A DNA stretch of 64,000 bases from Chitinophagaceae bacterium (GTDB lineage: Bacteria; Bacteroidota; Bacteroidia; Chitinophagales; Chitinophagaceae), in NCBI GenBank assembly GCA_016710165.1, contig JADJLJ010000001.1:2170001-2234000 (forward strand), written 5' to 3'. Position 1 is the first letter of the stretch. The number at the start of each line of letters is the position of its first letter. The translations under genes were made by a program, and so were the position numbers. Positions 51,484-59,414 of the stretch are shown here, piece after piece. The notes under the pieces are model-generated. The model saw nothing but the letters and a program-made list of their open reading frames with translations, did not search any database and was not told where the DNA came from.

Positions 51484-51637
51484 CAGGTATTAAAGTATAA
51501 GAGTTATAGAATTATATTCTATAACTCTTTTTTATTGGGCTGCTTCCAGGCATTTGAAAAGGGCTAAAAATGCTACAGGACCAGTAAACCCTACCTCAAC
51601 AAGATTGCGAGCGAAAATCAGTTTTAACAATGGATTA

Positions 51638-51668
51638 TTTGAATGTACGGAAAATAACCGTACATTTG
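51638..51668 (+). promoter_or_regulatory. Promoter with nested operator of the TacAT-like operon
   Basis: TTTG (51638-51641), 19-base spacer, TACATTTG (51661-51668): a textbook Bacteroidetes promoter. Inside it lies a perfect inverted repeat AATGTACGG (51642-51650) / CCGTACATT (51658-51666), covering the spacer and most of the -7 box. This is where an autorepressing antitoxin would bind. The ATG is 16 bases downstream. Confidence 0.8.
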
Positions 51669-51684
51669 GCTTAAATCAATTATC

Positions 51685-51987
51685 ATGAATCAAATAAAAG
51701 CCAAACCAAAAGTAAAATCACAGGCAAGATTTGATGCCAGGCTTTCCCGTAGCCAAAAGGATCTTTTTGAAAGGGCAGCGAGAATAAGGGGCTTTAAATC
51801 ATTGTCCGAGTTTGTTATTCATACAACCCAGGAAGTTGCTATTGATATTATTGAAAAGCACAATGCGGTGCTTTCTTCTGAAGCTGACAGGAATGTATTT
51901 TTTGATGCCCTTATTAATCCTCCGAAGCCCAATAAGGCATTAAAAGAGGCTTTGCAGCATTATTCAAAACAAGTAACAGTAAAATGA
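51685..51987 (+). CDS. DUF1778 (TacA-type) antitoxin
   Basis: 100 aa. A ribbon-helix-helix N terminus (S-Q-A-R-F-D-A-R-L-S-R-S-Q-K-D-L-F-E-R-A-A) followed by the S-L-S-E-F-V motif is typical of DUF1778 antitoxins; the C-terminal part (N-P-P-K-P-N-K-A-L-K-E-A-L) should wrap the toxin. It overlaps the toxin start by 4 bases. Such proteins repress their own promoter through RHH binding to inverted repeats, and one lies in the promoter. Confidence 0.9.
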   Translation: MNQIKAKPKVKSQARFDARLSRSQKDLFERAARIRGFKSLSEFVIHTTQEVAIDIIEKHNAVLSSEADRNVFFDALINPPKPNKALKEALQHYSKQVTVK

Positions 51988-52484
51988 GTTATATAACAAC
52001 GCTGTTGGCAACCACACATGAGAAATCAAAGTTCTTCTGTGGTAAAGCCATTTTAGATAACTATATTCGAAAGCAAGCCAAACAGGATGTAAAAGGAAAG
52101 GTTTCTGCTTGCTTTATTCTTTCTGATGACAATAAAATAATCAAAGGCTATTACACACTTTCCAATGGCTCAATCACCAGGTCTCAATTACCTGAATCTA
52201 TAATTAAACAACTTCCAAAATATAAAGACCTGCCGGTAACATTATTAGGCCGTTTAGCAGTTGATAATAAATTTCAAGGACAAAAAACAGGACAGTTGTT
52301 ATTAATAGATGCTTTAAAAAGAAGTTATGACGCAGCTTCAGGCAGTACTGCATCCATGGCAGTTATTGTTGATCCAATTGACCAGCAAGCAACTGACTTT
52401 TATACGAAATATGGGTTTGTTTCTCTACCGGATAGTTCGCGGATGTTTATACCAATGCAGACAGTAGAACAACTGTTTAATTGA
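51984..52484 (+). CDS. GNAT acetyltransferase toxin (TacT-like)
   Basis: 166-aa GNAT protein. The acetyl-CoA loop is R-L-A-V-D-N-K-F-Q-G-Q-K-T-G-Q-L-L (R/Q-x-x-G-x-G/A pattern, here Q-G-Q-K-T-G) and the late Y in F-Y-T-K-Y-G-F is the usual catalytic position. TacT-like toxins acetylate the amino group of charged tRNAs and stop translation. Coupled to the DUF1778 antitoxin by ATGA. It lies 500 bases from tRNA-Asn, a typical island position. Confidence 0.9.
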   Translation: MSYITTLLATTHEKSKFFCGKAILDNYIRKQAKQDVKGKVSACFILSDDNKIIKGYYTLSNGSITRSQLPESIIKQLPKYKDLPVTLLGRLAVDNKFQGQKTGQLLLIDALKRSYDAASGSTASMAVIVDPIDQQATDFYTKYGFVSLPDSSRMFIPMQTVEQLFN

Positions 52485-52559
52485 TCTGCATTATATAGAG
52501 GGGAAAACCCAAATCCCAGGTTCATGACTCACGAAACAGAAAGAATATCCTGATACGAT

Positions 52560-52700
52560 GAATCACTTGAACATTGAGAATTGGGTATTGGGTATTGAAC
52601 ATTTAAAAATATCGAACCTGCCTACCGGCAGGCAGGCAAGGAAGTGATGCGTAAAAGGATTATACTTCGAAATTCGGCATTCCTTGTTCCTTGTTCATTA
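52560..52700. repeat. Word repeats, family E (ATTGGGTATTGAAC type) with a GCCTGCC palindrome
   Basis: 52569-52610 carries ACATTGAGAATTGGGTATTGGG words; 52618-52640 carries CCTGCCTACCGGCAGG, a short perfect-arm hairpin; 52679-52700 carries TTCCTTGTTCCTTGTTCATT. The gap between toxin and pirin genes holds nothing else. Confidence 0.65.
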
Positions 52701-52750
52701 TTAAACAGTATCACTCCTTTTATTCTAATTTCGTATCCACAATCATCCCA

Positions 52751-53668
52751 ATGCCCGAGATCATCATAGAGGCTCGCAATGCCGCCATCAGCCAGTCCAT
52801 GAAGGTGAAGCGCATCCTTCCTTTTCGCCTGCGGCGCATGGTGGGGCCCTTTATTTTTATGGACCATGCCGGACCGGTGACGGATGTGCCCTCCAGCGCC
52901 TCATCCCTGGATGTGCTGCCGCACCCGCATATCGGGCTTTCCACCGTAAGCTATCTTTTCGGCGGACAGGTTACCCACCGCGACAGCCTGGGCGTGGAGC
53001 AGATCATCCGACCCGGCGAAGTGAACTGGATGACGGCGGGCCGTGGCATCGCCCACTCCGAACGCTTTGAGGATCCTGCTGCCCTGGCAGGAGGCAACCT
53101 GGAAATGATACAGACCTGGGTGGCGCTTCCCGAAAAGGACGAAGAAGCCATGCCTTCTTTTAATAATTATACCCCCGATAAGCTGCCGGTATTTACCGAC
53201 AAGGGCGTATGGATGCGACTTATTGCCGGCAATGCCTACGGACTGAACAACCAGTTAAAAACAAACTCCCCGCTGTTTTACCTGCACGTGATACTTGAAA
53301 AGGGGGCAAGATTTGTCCTGCCGAAAGAACATGAAGAACGGGGATTTTATATTGTAAAAGGCGCCGTTGAGATCTCCGGCATTACCTACCCCGAAGGCCA
53401 GATGCTGGTATTCAGTAAGGCAGATGATCCCCTGATCCTGGCCAGTGAGCACACAACCCTCATGCTCCTGGGTGGCGAGCCACTGGGCGAACGCTTTATC
53501 TGGTGGAACTTTGTCTCCTCCCGCAAGGAACGTATTGAACAGGCCAAGGAAGACTGGAAGCAGGGGCGTATCCTATTACCTCCGAATGATAACCAGGAAT
53601 TTGTTCCGCTGCCGGAGGATAGGTCGAAGCCGGCGGGGGGTGGGAAGGAGCCGGGGTTGTTGTCTTGA
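52751..53668 (+). CDS. Pirin family protein
   Basis: 305 aa from the ATG at 52751 (the 20 codons upstream fall in repeat sequence). Two cupin domains; the N-terminal one has the metal site L-P-H-P-H-I-G-L and V-T-H-R-D-S-L-G, with R-G-I-A-H-S-E-R completing it. Pirins bind iron and some oxidise quercetin-like compounds; others act as redox-dependent regulators. It stands alone. The C-terminal tail G-G-G-K-E-P-G-L-L-S reads into low-complexity DNA and may be degraded. Confidence 0.88.
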   Translation: MPEIIIEARNAAISQSMKVKRILPFRLRRMVGPFIFMDHAGPVTDVPSSASSLDVLPHPHIGLSTVSYLFGGQVTHRDSLGVEQIIRPGEVNWMTAGRGIAHSERFEDPAALAGGNLEMIQTWVALPEKDEEAMPSFNNYTPDKLPVFTDKGVWMRLIAGNAYGLNNQLKTNSPLFYLHVILEKGARFVLPKEHEERGFYIVKGAVEISGITYPEGQMLVFSKADDPLILASEHTTLMLLGGEPLGERFIWWNFVSSRKERIEQAKEDWKQGRILLPPNDNQEFVPLPEDRSKPAGGGKEPGLLS

Positions 53669-53679
53669 GGGGGAAAATA

Positions 53680-53790
53680 TTCAATAATCAATATTCAACG
53701 CTCAATTCTCAACGGGGCCCTCATTGAATATCGAACAAGGAACAAGGAATATTGAACAAGGAAGTGATGCTAAAAAGGATCGTCCTTCAA
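53680..53790. repeat. Word repeat, family E, copy 2
   Basis: AATAATCAATATTCAACGC and CAATTCTCAACG on the left, ATTGAATATCG, AACAAGGAACAAGGAATATTG on the right, giving a loose dyad. Confidence 0.65.
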
Positions 53791-53816
53791 AATTCGGCAT
53801 TCCCACTGGCCCCACT

Positions 53817-53900
53817 GGCGCAAGTGTTCCCCACCTCAATTCCCAATATACAAACGTAGTAATTGCGGGATCACTTGGGCCTTCCAATTCAACCGGACTC
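53817..53900. repeat. Family H repeat, left-half copy
   Basis: GGCGCAAGTGTTCCCC (53817-53832), then a CAATTCCCAAT segment, then GGGATCACTTGGGC and AATTCAACCGGAC. It matches the left half of the complete element that begins 11 bases later. Confidence 0.8.
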
Positions 53901-53910
53901 CCCCCATTCT

Positions 53911-54108
53911 GGCGCAAGTGTTCCCCACCTTGATGCCCAATTTGGCAAAGAAGTAATTAAGGGATCACTTGGGTCTTTACAATTCTACCGGACTGTGTCC
54001 GGGTTTTGAAACCAACTACGGATACAATCCGGGTAAATCAGCAGGCACAAGTGATCCCATAGACATTGTTGTCAGTAAAAAAGCATTGGTTGCGGGAACA
54101 CTTGCGCC
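53911..54108. repeat. 198-bp nested inverted repeat, family H (complete copy)
   Basis: Outer perfect arms GGCGCAAGTGTTCCC (53911-53925) and GGGAACACTTGCGCC (54094-54108); inner perfect arms GGGATCACTTG (53961-53971) and CAAGTGATCCC (54048-54058). A local hairpin CCGGAC-TGT-GTCCGG lies at 53988-54002. No ORF with recognisable product lies inside. Partial copies are at 53817, 54294 and 55110. Confidence 0.85.
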
Positions 54109-54120
54109 AGTGGGCGGGAA

Positions 54121-54290
54121 GAATGCTCAATATTCAATGAACGGGATTCTATTGTGTAATGAATATTCTTTTGCGCCCTTTGCGTTGCTTTCACTTTGCG
54201 TGATTTGCGGTTTTTCGGCTTCGCCCAGGATAATAATCTGTGTAGATCTGTGACCATATCTGTGTAATCTGTGGTTCCTCTGCTTTGCTC
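54121..54290. repeat. Family E, C and CACAGATT words
   Basis: TATTCAATGAACGGG, then TTTGCGCCCTTTGCG/TCACTTTGCG, then AATCTGTGTAGATCTGTG and TCTGTGTAATCTGTGG. Together with the family H copies these fill the 880-base gap between pirin and lipoprotein genes. Confidence 0.65.
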
Positions 54291-54293
54291 ACG

Positions 54294-54396
54294 GGCGCAA
54301 GTCTTCTCCGCCTTAATGCCTAATATAAAAACGAAAGGATTCCGGGATCACCTGGGCCCGTAGAATTCTACCGGACCTTGACCGGATTTTTAAAAA
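54294..54396. repeat. Family H repeat, second left-half copy
   Basis: GGCGCAAGTCTTCTCC, then CCTTAATGCC, GGGATCACCTGGGC and AGAATTCTACCGGACC. Diverged by several bases from the complete copy. Confidence 0.7.
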
Positions 54397-54444
54397 CCAA
54401 TTGCTGAAATGATTTTTCAGCGCCGGATCGAAGGATTTTTTAAC

Positions 54445-54468
54445 GCTCCGGTTCTGCGGGGCTTTTTT
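54445..54468 (+). terminator. Terminator-like hairpin in the repeat region
   Basis: GCTCCG (54445-54450) and CGGGGC (54457-54462) pair with one G-U across a 6-base loop, followed by six T. No gene ends just before it, so it may close an untranslated transcript from the repeat region. Confidence 0.35.
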
Positions 54469-54548
54469 ATTTTAACAAATTGTAATCAAACTTAGCCTAC
54501 TGTTTGCCATCTCATTGTTGTAATCATTGATCATAAAAAACATTAACC

Positions 54549-54992
54549 ATGAAAAAGATCTTTACCATTTCAATTTTGGCAGCCTTCGCTGTCGTTTTAT
54601 TTACCAGTTGCCGTAAAGAAGCAGTAGTAGTGTATGATGACAGTTCTTACTGGCTTTCGCAGGAGCGGGGCTGGGTCGTATATAGTAATAACGCCTGTGG
54701 GTATTATGTAGTGGAAACAAACTATGGATATACCATTATCAGGAACCTGGATGGATTAAGGACCTATGAAAACGATGTGATGTATGGAAACTTTGGCGCT
54801 TTTGGAATCCGGAGTTTCTATAATTATACTGCCGATGTGGTTACCCGGGGGGATGTGGTGGAATATGACCTTACATATAATGAAGCCCAGGCAGCCATTG
54901 ATTATTATTGTCCCTACGGTAAAGCAAATGGATTGAAGATCACGCAAAGTGCAACTGCACAAGGTAAAATTTCGAGACCAGTACTCCCGTGA
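54549..54992 (+). CDS. Small lipoprotein of unknown function
   Basis: 147 aa with lipobox L-F-T-S-C at residues 17-21 after a hydrophobic signal. Mature part is Tyr-rich (S-Y-W-L-S-Q-E-R-G-W, G-Y-Y-V-V-E-T-N-Y-G-Y) and probably beta-structured. It is isolated between repeat regions. Family not recognised. Confidence 0.6.
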   Translation: MKKIFTISILAAFAVVLFTSCRKEAVVVYDDSSYWLSQERGWVVYSNNACGYYVVETNYGYTIIRNLDGLRTYENDVMYGNFGAFGIRSFYNYTADVVTRGDVVEYDLTYNEAQAAIDYYCPYGKANGLKITQSATAQGKISRPVLP

Positions 54993-55109
54993 AAAAATAA
55001 GACGTCATTGCAGATAAAACCATTCCCCACCCTGGCGGCCCCTTTTCCCAGCAACGTCTCTCCCGGCATTTGTGTATGGCCGAGGACGTTGCTGAAAAGA
55101 GTTGGCATA

Positions 55110-55235
55110 TAATTCTAGCGGATTGCGTCCGGATTTTGAATCCAACTGGGATGTAATCCGGGTAAATCAGCAGGCACCAGTGATCACATGAACATTGTTG
55201 CAGGTAAAGGCATTGTTTGCGGGAACACTTGCGCC
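55110..55235. repeat. Family H repeat, right-half copy
   Basis: AATTCTAGCGGATTGCGTCC, then the AATCCGGGTAAATCAGCAGG and CCAGTGATCAC segments, and the outer arm GGGAACACTTGCGCC at 55221-55235, identical to the complete element. The matching left arm is missing here. Confidence 0.75.
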
Positions 55236-55239
55236 AGCG

Positions 55240-56085
55240 GGGGGAGCGGTTGGCGATGGAAGCTCTTTGTGTACTTCGTATTGTATTTCCTTTGTGCACT
55301 TCTGGGTTCCTTCGGCTTCGCTCAGGATTTTACTGTTGGCCCAAGGCAATACAGCGTTGGTAATCTGTATCCCGGTCCGTAAATACCTCTTCTTTCTATA
55401 TTTTTCCTGGTCTCCTTAAAACTGGTTCGAATTTTGTTTAGCAATACCTACCCATTAGGATTTGATTTTCCGGAACCCCTTATGCAAGCTACCTGATCAT
55501 ACCCCCAGGCCCTTGTTATTTACCCCCATTATTTTCGTTTGTTTATCTCTGAAGAACCCCGCTTACCACTGAAACCCCTGAAAAAAAATTTCCACCCCTG
55601 CTTATTGGCTTAGCGGAGGTTGACCGGGTCCGGCCTGCGAGGACATATACCAGGGCGGGAAAATAATAATCCGTGTAAATCTATGAACACATCCGTGTTA
55701 TCTGTGGTTACTTCGGCTTTACGCTGGATTTTATTGTTAGCGGGACACACATATTATGCTGTTGGCGGAACGCACAACAGCGGCAGCAGGAAACCTTTGA
55801 AACATTAAAAAATGGTTTTTCATCAGGTATTGTATCCACTCGGTTAGCCAACTATGTTGCTGACAGCAGAAACAGGCTGATAATATTTTGGGACTTGCAG
55901 TTCAGGTGAAAGCATTGCCTGGTTAAAGAGGCTGGTGGTAATCGTTAAAAGAATACTGATCAAAGCAAGGCATTTGTACTGCACAACAAATGGCTTGACT
56001 GGCGCAAATATATAATTGCTTTCAGGAGTACCCCACATCTTTTATGCACAATGTTGATAACCCCGGCCCTGTCGAAGCCTTTCTA
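55240..56085. other. Gene-poor stretch
   Basis: About 850 bases without a credible gene. 55310-55325 has family-like TTCGGCTTCGCTCAGG words, 55660-55710 CACAGATT-type words (AATCCGTGTAAATC, CATCCGTGTTATCTGTGG). A 64-codon minus frame at 55844-56038 has no family and an unusual composition. Nothing else is recognised. Confidence 0.5.
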
Positions 56086-56090
56086 CAAGA

Positions 56091-56393
56091 TCAAAGACCG
56101 GGAATATTCACAAATACCCCATCTTCCCGTAGCTCTGCTGAAAAAGTTCTCAGGTAATACCCTTCGCCACTTGTGTTGCGGCCATTATATGGATTGAAGC
56201 GGTAGCGGTGCAGCGGGCAAACAATATTTCCAAATGCATCTACATATCCATCGGCAAGCAAGCCCCCGGCATGCGGGCATTTATGGGCACAGGCAAACAG
56301 CTGTTCCTTTTCCTTATCCATGCCTACCGTTATTGTTCTGCCGGCAACAGTAACTACCGCAAGACCATTGACAGAAAAGTTTATTTCGGCCAT
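56091..56393 (-). CDS. Rieske [2Fe-2S] ferredoxin-like protein
   Basis: 100 aa: C-A-H-K-C-P-H-A-G-G gives the first C-x-H ligand pair (C-P-H), and C-P-L-H-R-Y-R-F the second (C-x-x-H), 20 residues later. It is a stand-alone soluble Rieske protein of the type used as an electron carrier or as a nitrite-reductase small subunit relative. No oxygenase gene is nearby. Length is normal. Confidence 0.88.
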   Translation of the reverse strand: MAEINFSVNGLAVVTVAGRTITVGMDKEKEQLFACAHKCPHAGGLLADGYVDAFGNIVCPLHRYRFNPYNGRNTSGEGYYLRTFSAELREDGVFVNIPGL

Positions 56394-56454
56394 GCTTTCG
56401 GCGATCTTATACCAGTTAGTGTCGTTAAATGTTTTTATAGTGGGGGTTTTTTTT

Positions 56455-56519
56455 AAATCGTTTAAGACGTTTCTAACGTTTAAGTCGTTTCAATCGTTTA
56501 AGACGTTTGAAACGTTAAT
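56455..56519. repeat. Word repeat, family B, copy 5
   Basis: AATCGTTTAAGACGTTTC, AACGTTTAAGTCG, CAATCGTTTAAGACG and GAAACGTT words between the Rieske gene and hflX. Confidence 0.75.
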
Positions 56520-57708
56520 AAAAAAACTCCGCCTTATACGGATAACGCACCCGGTACATTTCCCGCACCTCATTTAAGATCGACTGACGAAGACCATCGA
56601 TATTACTCCTTTCCGTAGCCGACACAAACACGCAATGACCGGCAGTTTCATTTTGCCAGCGCTGTTTCAGATCATCCAGTATCTCTTTCTTTACTTCCGG
56701 GTCGAGCCATTGATCAAACGCCTCTTCCTCGTATTTGTCCAACTTATTGAAAACCGTGATGGTAGGTTTATCGGCAGCGCCCAGTTCGGCCAATGTTTTA
56801 TTCACCACGTTCAGCTGCTCTTCATATTGGGGGTGCGATATGTCCACCACGTGCAGCAGCACATCGGCTTCCCGCACTTCATCCAGCGTGCTTTTAAAAC
56901 TCTCCACCAGGTGGTGCGGCAGCTTGCGGATGAAACCAACGGTATCGCTGAGCAAGAAAGGGGTTTGTTCAAACACAACTTTCCGGGTGGTGGTATCCAG
57001 CGTGGCAAATAATTTATTCTCGGCAAAAACCTCACTCTTGCTGAGCACATTCATGAGGGTTGATTTACCCACGTTGGTATAACCCACCAGGGCCACCCGT
57101 ATGAATTCGCCCCGGTCTTTGCGCTGGGTAAAAGCCTGCTTGTCAATTTCTGCCAACCGCTTGCGCAGCAAACTTATTTTATCCTTTACAATACGCCTGT
57201 CGGTCTCGATCTCGGTCTCACCCGGACCCCTTGTTCCCACACCACCGCCCTGGCGTTCCAGGTGCTTCCACATTCCCTTCAGCCTTGGTAAAATATATTG
57301 ATATTGCGCCAGTTCCACCTGTGTTTTTGCCTGGGCTGTCTTTGCCCTGCTGGCAAAAATGTCGAGGATAAGGTCACTGCGGTCGATCACTTTTACACCC
57401 AGTTCCTTTTCGATGTTCTGTATCTGCGATCCCGTGAGTTCGTCATCAAATATCACCAGGCTGATATTGCCCTTCAGCTGGATAAAATGTTTTATCTCTT
57501 CCAGCTTTCCCTTGCCTACAAAGATCTTACTGTCCGGGTGCGGAAGTTTTTGCGTGAACCGTTTTACCGCATGGGCGCCTGCCGTTTCTGCCAGGAATGC
57601 CAGCTCATCCAGGTATTCGTTTACCATGGGCTCTGTCTGCTCTTTGCAAACCAGCCCTACAAGGATGGCATTTTCCTCCTGCCGGATTATTTTTTTATTC
57701 TCTATCAA
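56515..57708 (-). CDS. hflX: GTPase HflX
   Basis: 397 aa: N-terminal HflX domain, a glycine-rich linker (R-Q-G-G-G-V-G-T-R-G-P-G-E), then a G domain with V-G-Y-T-N-V-G-K-S-T (G1, about residue 207), D-T-V-G-F (G3) and N-K-L-D (G4). HflX splits stalled 70S ribosomes under stress. Length and motifs are normal. It is a common single-copy bacterial gene and starts the housekeeping block. Confidence 0.95.
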   Translation of the reverse strand: MIENKKIIRQEENAILVGLVCKEQTEPMVNEYLDELAFLAETAGAHAVKRFTQKLPHPDSKIFVGKGKLEEIKHFIQLKGNISLVIFDDELTGSQIQNIEKELGVKVIDRSDLILDIFASRAKTAQAKTQVELAQYQYILPRLKGMWKHLERQGGGVGTRGPGETEIETDRRIVKDKISLLRKRLAEIDKQAFTQRKDRGEFIRVALVGYTNVGKSTLMNVLSKSEVFAENKLFATLDTTTRKVVFEQTPFLLSDTVGFIRKLPHHLVESFKSTLDEVREADVLLHVVDISHPQYEEQLNVVNKTLAELGAADKPTITVFNKLDKYEEEAFDQWLDPEVKKEILDDLKQRWQNETAGHCVFVSATERSNIDGLRQSILNEVREMYRVRYPYKAEFFY

Positions 57709-57769
57709 TTTGTTTGCTTTTAGATGTCAGGCCTGTAATACCGTCCCGACAGGGTGCTGGCTTTACTAA

Positions 57770-57803
57770 AATTAAAACGTTCCGGCCAGTGACCGGAACG
57801 TTT
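57770..57803 (-). terminator. Intrinsic terminator of the SurA-like gene
   Basis: Perfect 11-base arms at 57793-57803 and 57775-57785 (AAACGTTCCGG and its complement) with a 7-base loop. Read on the minus strand it runs into TTTTAATTTT just below the SurA-like stop. Confidence 0.8.
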
Positions 57804-57822
57804 ATGAATATTTTTTTTCTGT

Positions 57823-59199
57823 TTAATTTTTTGATGCTGTATTTTCCGGTAACCATTTTTTCATTTCGGGACAGCTTTTAAATTCGTCATCCACCATGAT
57901 ATGGTAGGTGATCACTTTTTTCATGAACCATTGTTCCAGCACCATGTTCTTTTTTTCTTCCAGCGCCCTTTGCCCTATACGGTTGTAATCATCCTTTAAG
58001 TTCTCCCGGTGCGGCTCCGACCTTGTTTTTAAATAAACGATACGAACTCCCTTCCTACCCCGCTCATCGGTAAACTCGGTTGGCTGTGAATATTGACCAA
58101 CCTTAAGATTCTTAAGCATCAGTACCATGTCTTTGTCAAGCTGGTCGATGGTCAGGTACCCGCTTCCGTCGCGGCCCAAAAGCTGGCCACCGGTAAATTT
58201 ATGTTCATCGTCGTTGCTGTATTTGTTAACCGCTTCTCCAAAATCCATTGTTCCGGCTATCAGTTTGGCCCTTACCGAATCCAATCTCTCTAATTCGGCC
58301 CTGATCTCCACAGAAGTAACCTGCGGTATCAATAAGATATGCCTTACGGCGGCATCATCACCATTGCGGCTTACCAGCTGCATGAGGTGATAACCAAACC
58401 TTGTTTTAAATGGATTGGAGACCTGTCCTTCCTTTAAGGTAAACGCCTTACCAAGCCAGATAGGATCCAGTTCTTTTGAATACCGGTTCACTTCATAATA
58501 TCCGCCGGTTTCTTTGCTGCCGGGATCCTGGGTATACAGGCTGGCGACCGACTCAAAGGTTTTCCGGCCGGTCTCGATCTGCTCTTTATATTCTTTCAGT
58601 TGCTGAACGCAATATTCTTCTGCATCCCGGTGTGCTTTGGGATAGGCTACGATCTGGCTGATCTCCAGTTCGCTTTCATAATAAGGCAGGCTGTCCGTTG
58701 GTATTTTGCTGAAATACGCATTTACTTCGTTGGGGGTGATGCGTACGTTTTCCACCACTTTACTACGCATGGCTTTAGCAAGTTCCTGGTCACGGATGGG
58801 CTCTTTAAAATCTTCTTTAAGCTGGTAGATCGTTTTGCCGGCAATTTTCTCCAGTTCATCTTTAGAACCGAACTGTGCGATAAAACTGCGGATGCGGTTA
58901 TCAATAATGGTTTCCACATCTTCGTCGGTTACAGGCAGAGAGTCTTTTTCGGCCTGCAGCACAAGCGCTTTGATCCCCATGGCCTGCTCCAGCACCTGGC
59001 AGCGGGCATTCTCAGGTACTTCCACGCCCTGGCGCTGCATATCAATAATGCTGTTATCAATATCACTTTTCAGTACCACTTTATCTCCAACCACCGCAAG
59101 GATCTTATCCGCTACAATCCCTTTGGTTTGGGTGGCCTGGCCAGCAACAGAAAACACTGACCCGATTACTGAAACAAAAAGTAAAAAATAATTTTTCAT
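57823..59199 (-). CDS. SurA-like periplasmic peptidyl-prolyl isomerase
   Basis: 458 aa with signal peptide (Y-F-L-L-F-V-S-V-I-G-S-V-F-S-V-A-G). SurA N domain at about 30-170, then two parvulin domains: G-S-K-E-T-G-G-Y-Y-E-V and R-H-I-L-L-I-P-Q near the first/second boundary, and F-T-G-G-Q-L in the second. SurA chaperones unfolded outer-membrane proteins through the periplasm. In Bacteroidetes it usually has this two-parvulin form. Confidence 0.88.
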   Translation of the reverse strand: MKNYFLLFVSVIGSVFSVAGQATQTKGIVADKILAVVGDKVVLKSDIDNSIIDMQRQGVEVPENARCQVLEQAMGIKALVLQAEKDSLPVTDEDVETIIDNRIRSFIAQFGSKDELEKIAGKTIYQLKEDFKEPIRDQELAKAMRSKVVENVRITPNEVNAYFSKIPTDSLPYYESELEISQIVAYPKAHRDAEEYCVQQLKEYKEQIETGRKTFESVASLYTQDPGSKETGGYYEVNRYSKELDPIWLGKAFTLKEGQVSNPFKTRFGYHLMQLVSRNGDDAAVRHILLIPQVTSVEIRAELERLDSVRAKLIAGTMDFGEAVNKYSNDDEHKFTGGQLLGRDGSGYLTIDQLDKDMVLMLKNLKVGQYSQPTEFTDERGRKGVRIVYLKTRSEPHRENLKDDYNRIGQRALEEKKNMVLEQWFMKKVITYHIMVDDEFKSCPEMKKWLPENTASKN

Positions 59200-59284
59200 T
59201 GATCACAATTTAAACCGGCAATAAGCCTTCAAAAGTAAACCTCTGCGTCAATACCCTGCCCGGACCCCGGTTCATTTAACAAAA

Positions 59285-59410
59285 GATTGAGATGCCGGAT
59301 ACAGGATACCAGATTCCGGATACAGGATACCAGATAGAGTCCGATTATTTAAAAAGTTATTTAAAGTTTTCAAACCATCCTGTATCTGGCATCCCGTATC
59401 TTGTATCGCT
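59285..59410. repeat. Word repeat, family D (GATACAGGATACCAG type)
   Basis: GATGCCGGATACAGGATACC twice over on the left, and CCATCCTGTATCTGGCATCC, CGTATCTTGTATCG on the right, forming a long imperfect dyad. A small related piece is at 47899-47940. Confidence 0.75.
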
Positions 59411-59414
59411 CTTC

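Noticed and set aside
55844..56038. 64-codon minus-strand ORF in the gene-poor stretch
   Set aside because: No family, no neighbours in the same direction at operon distance and no promoter or start signal; not strong enough to list as a gene.
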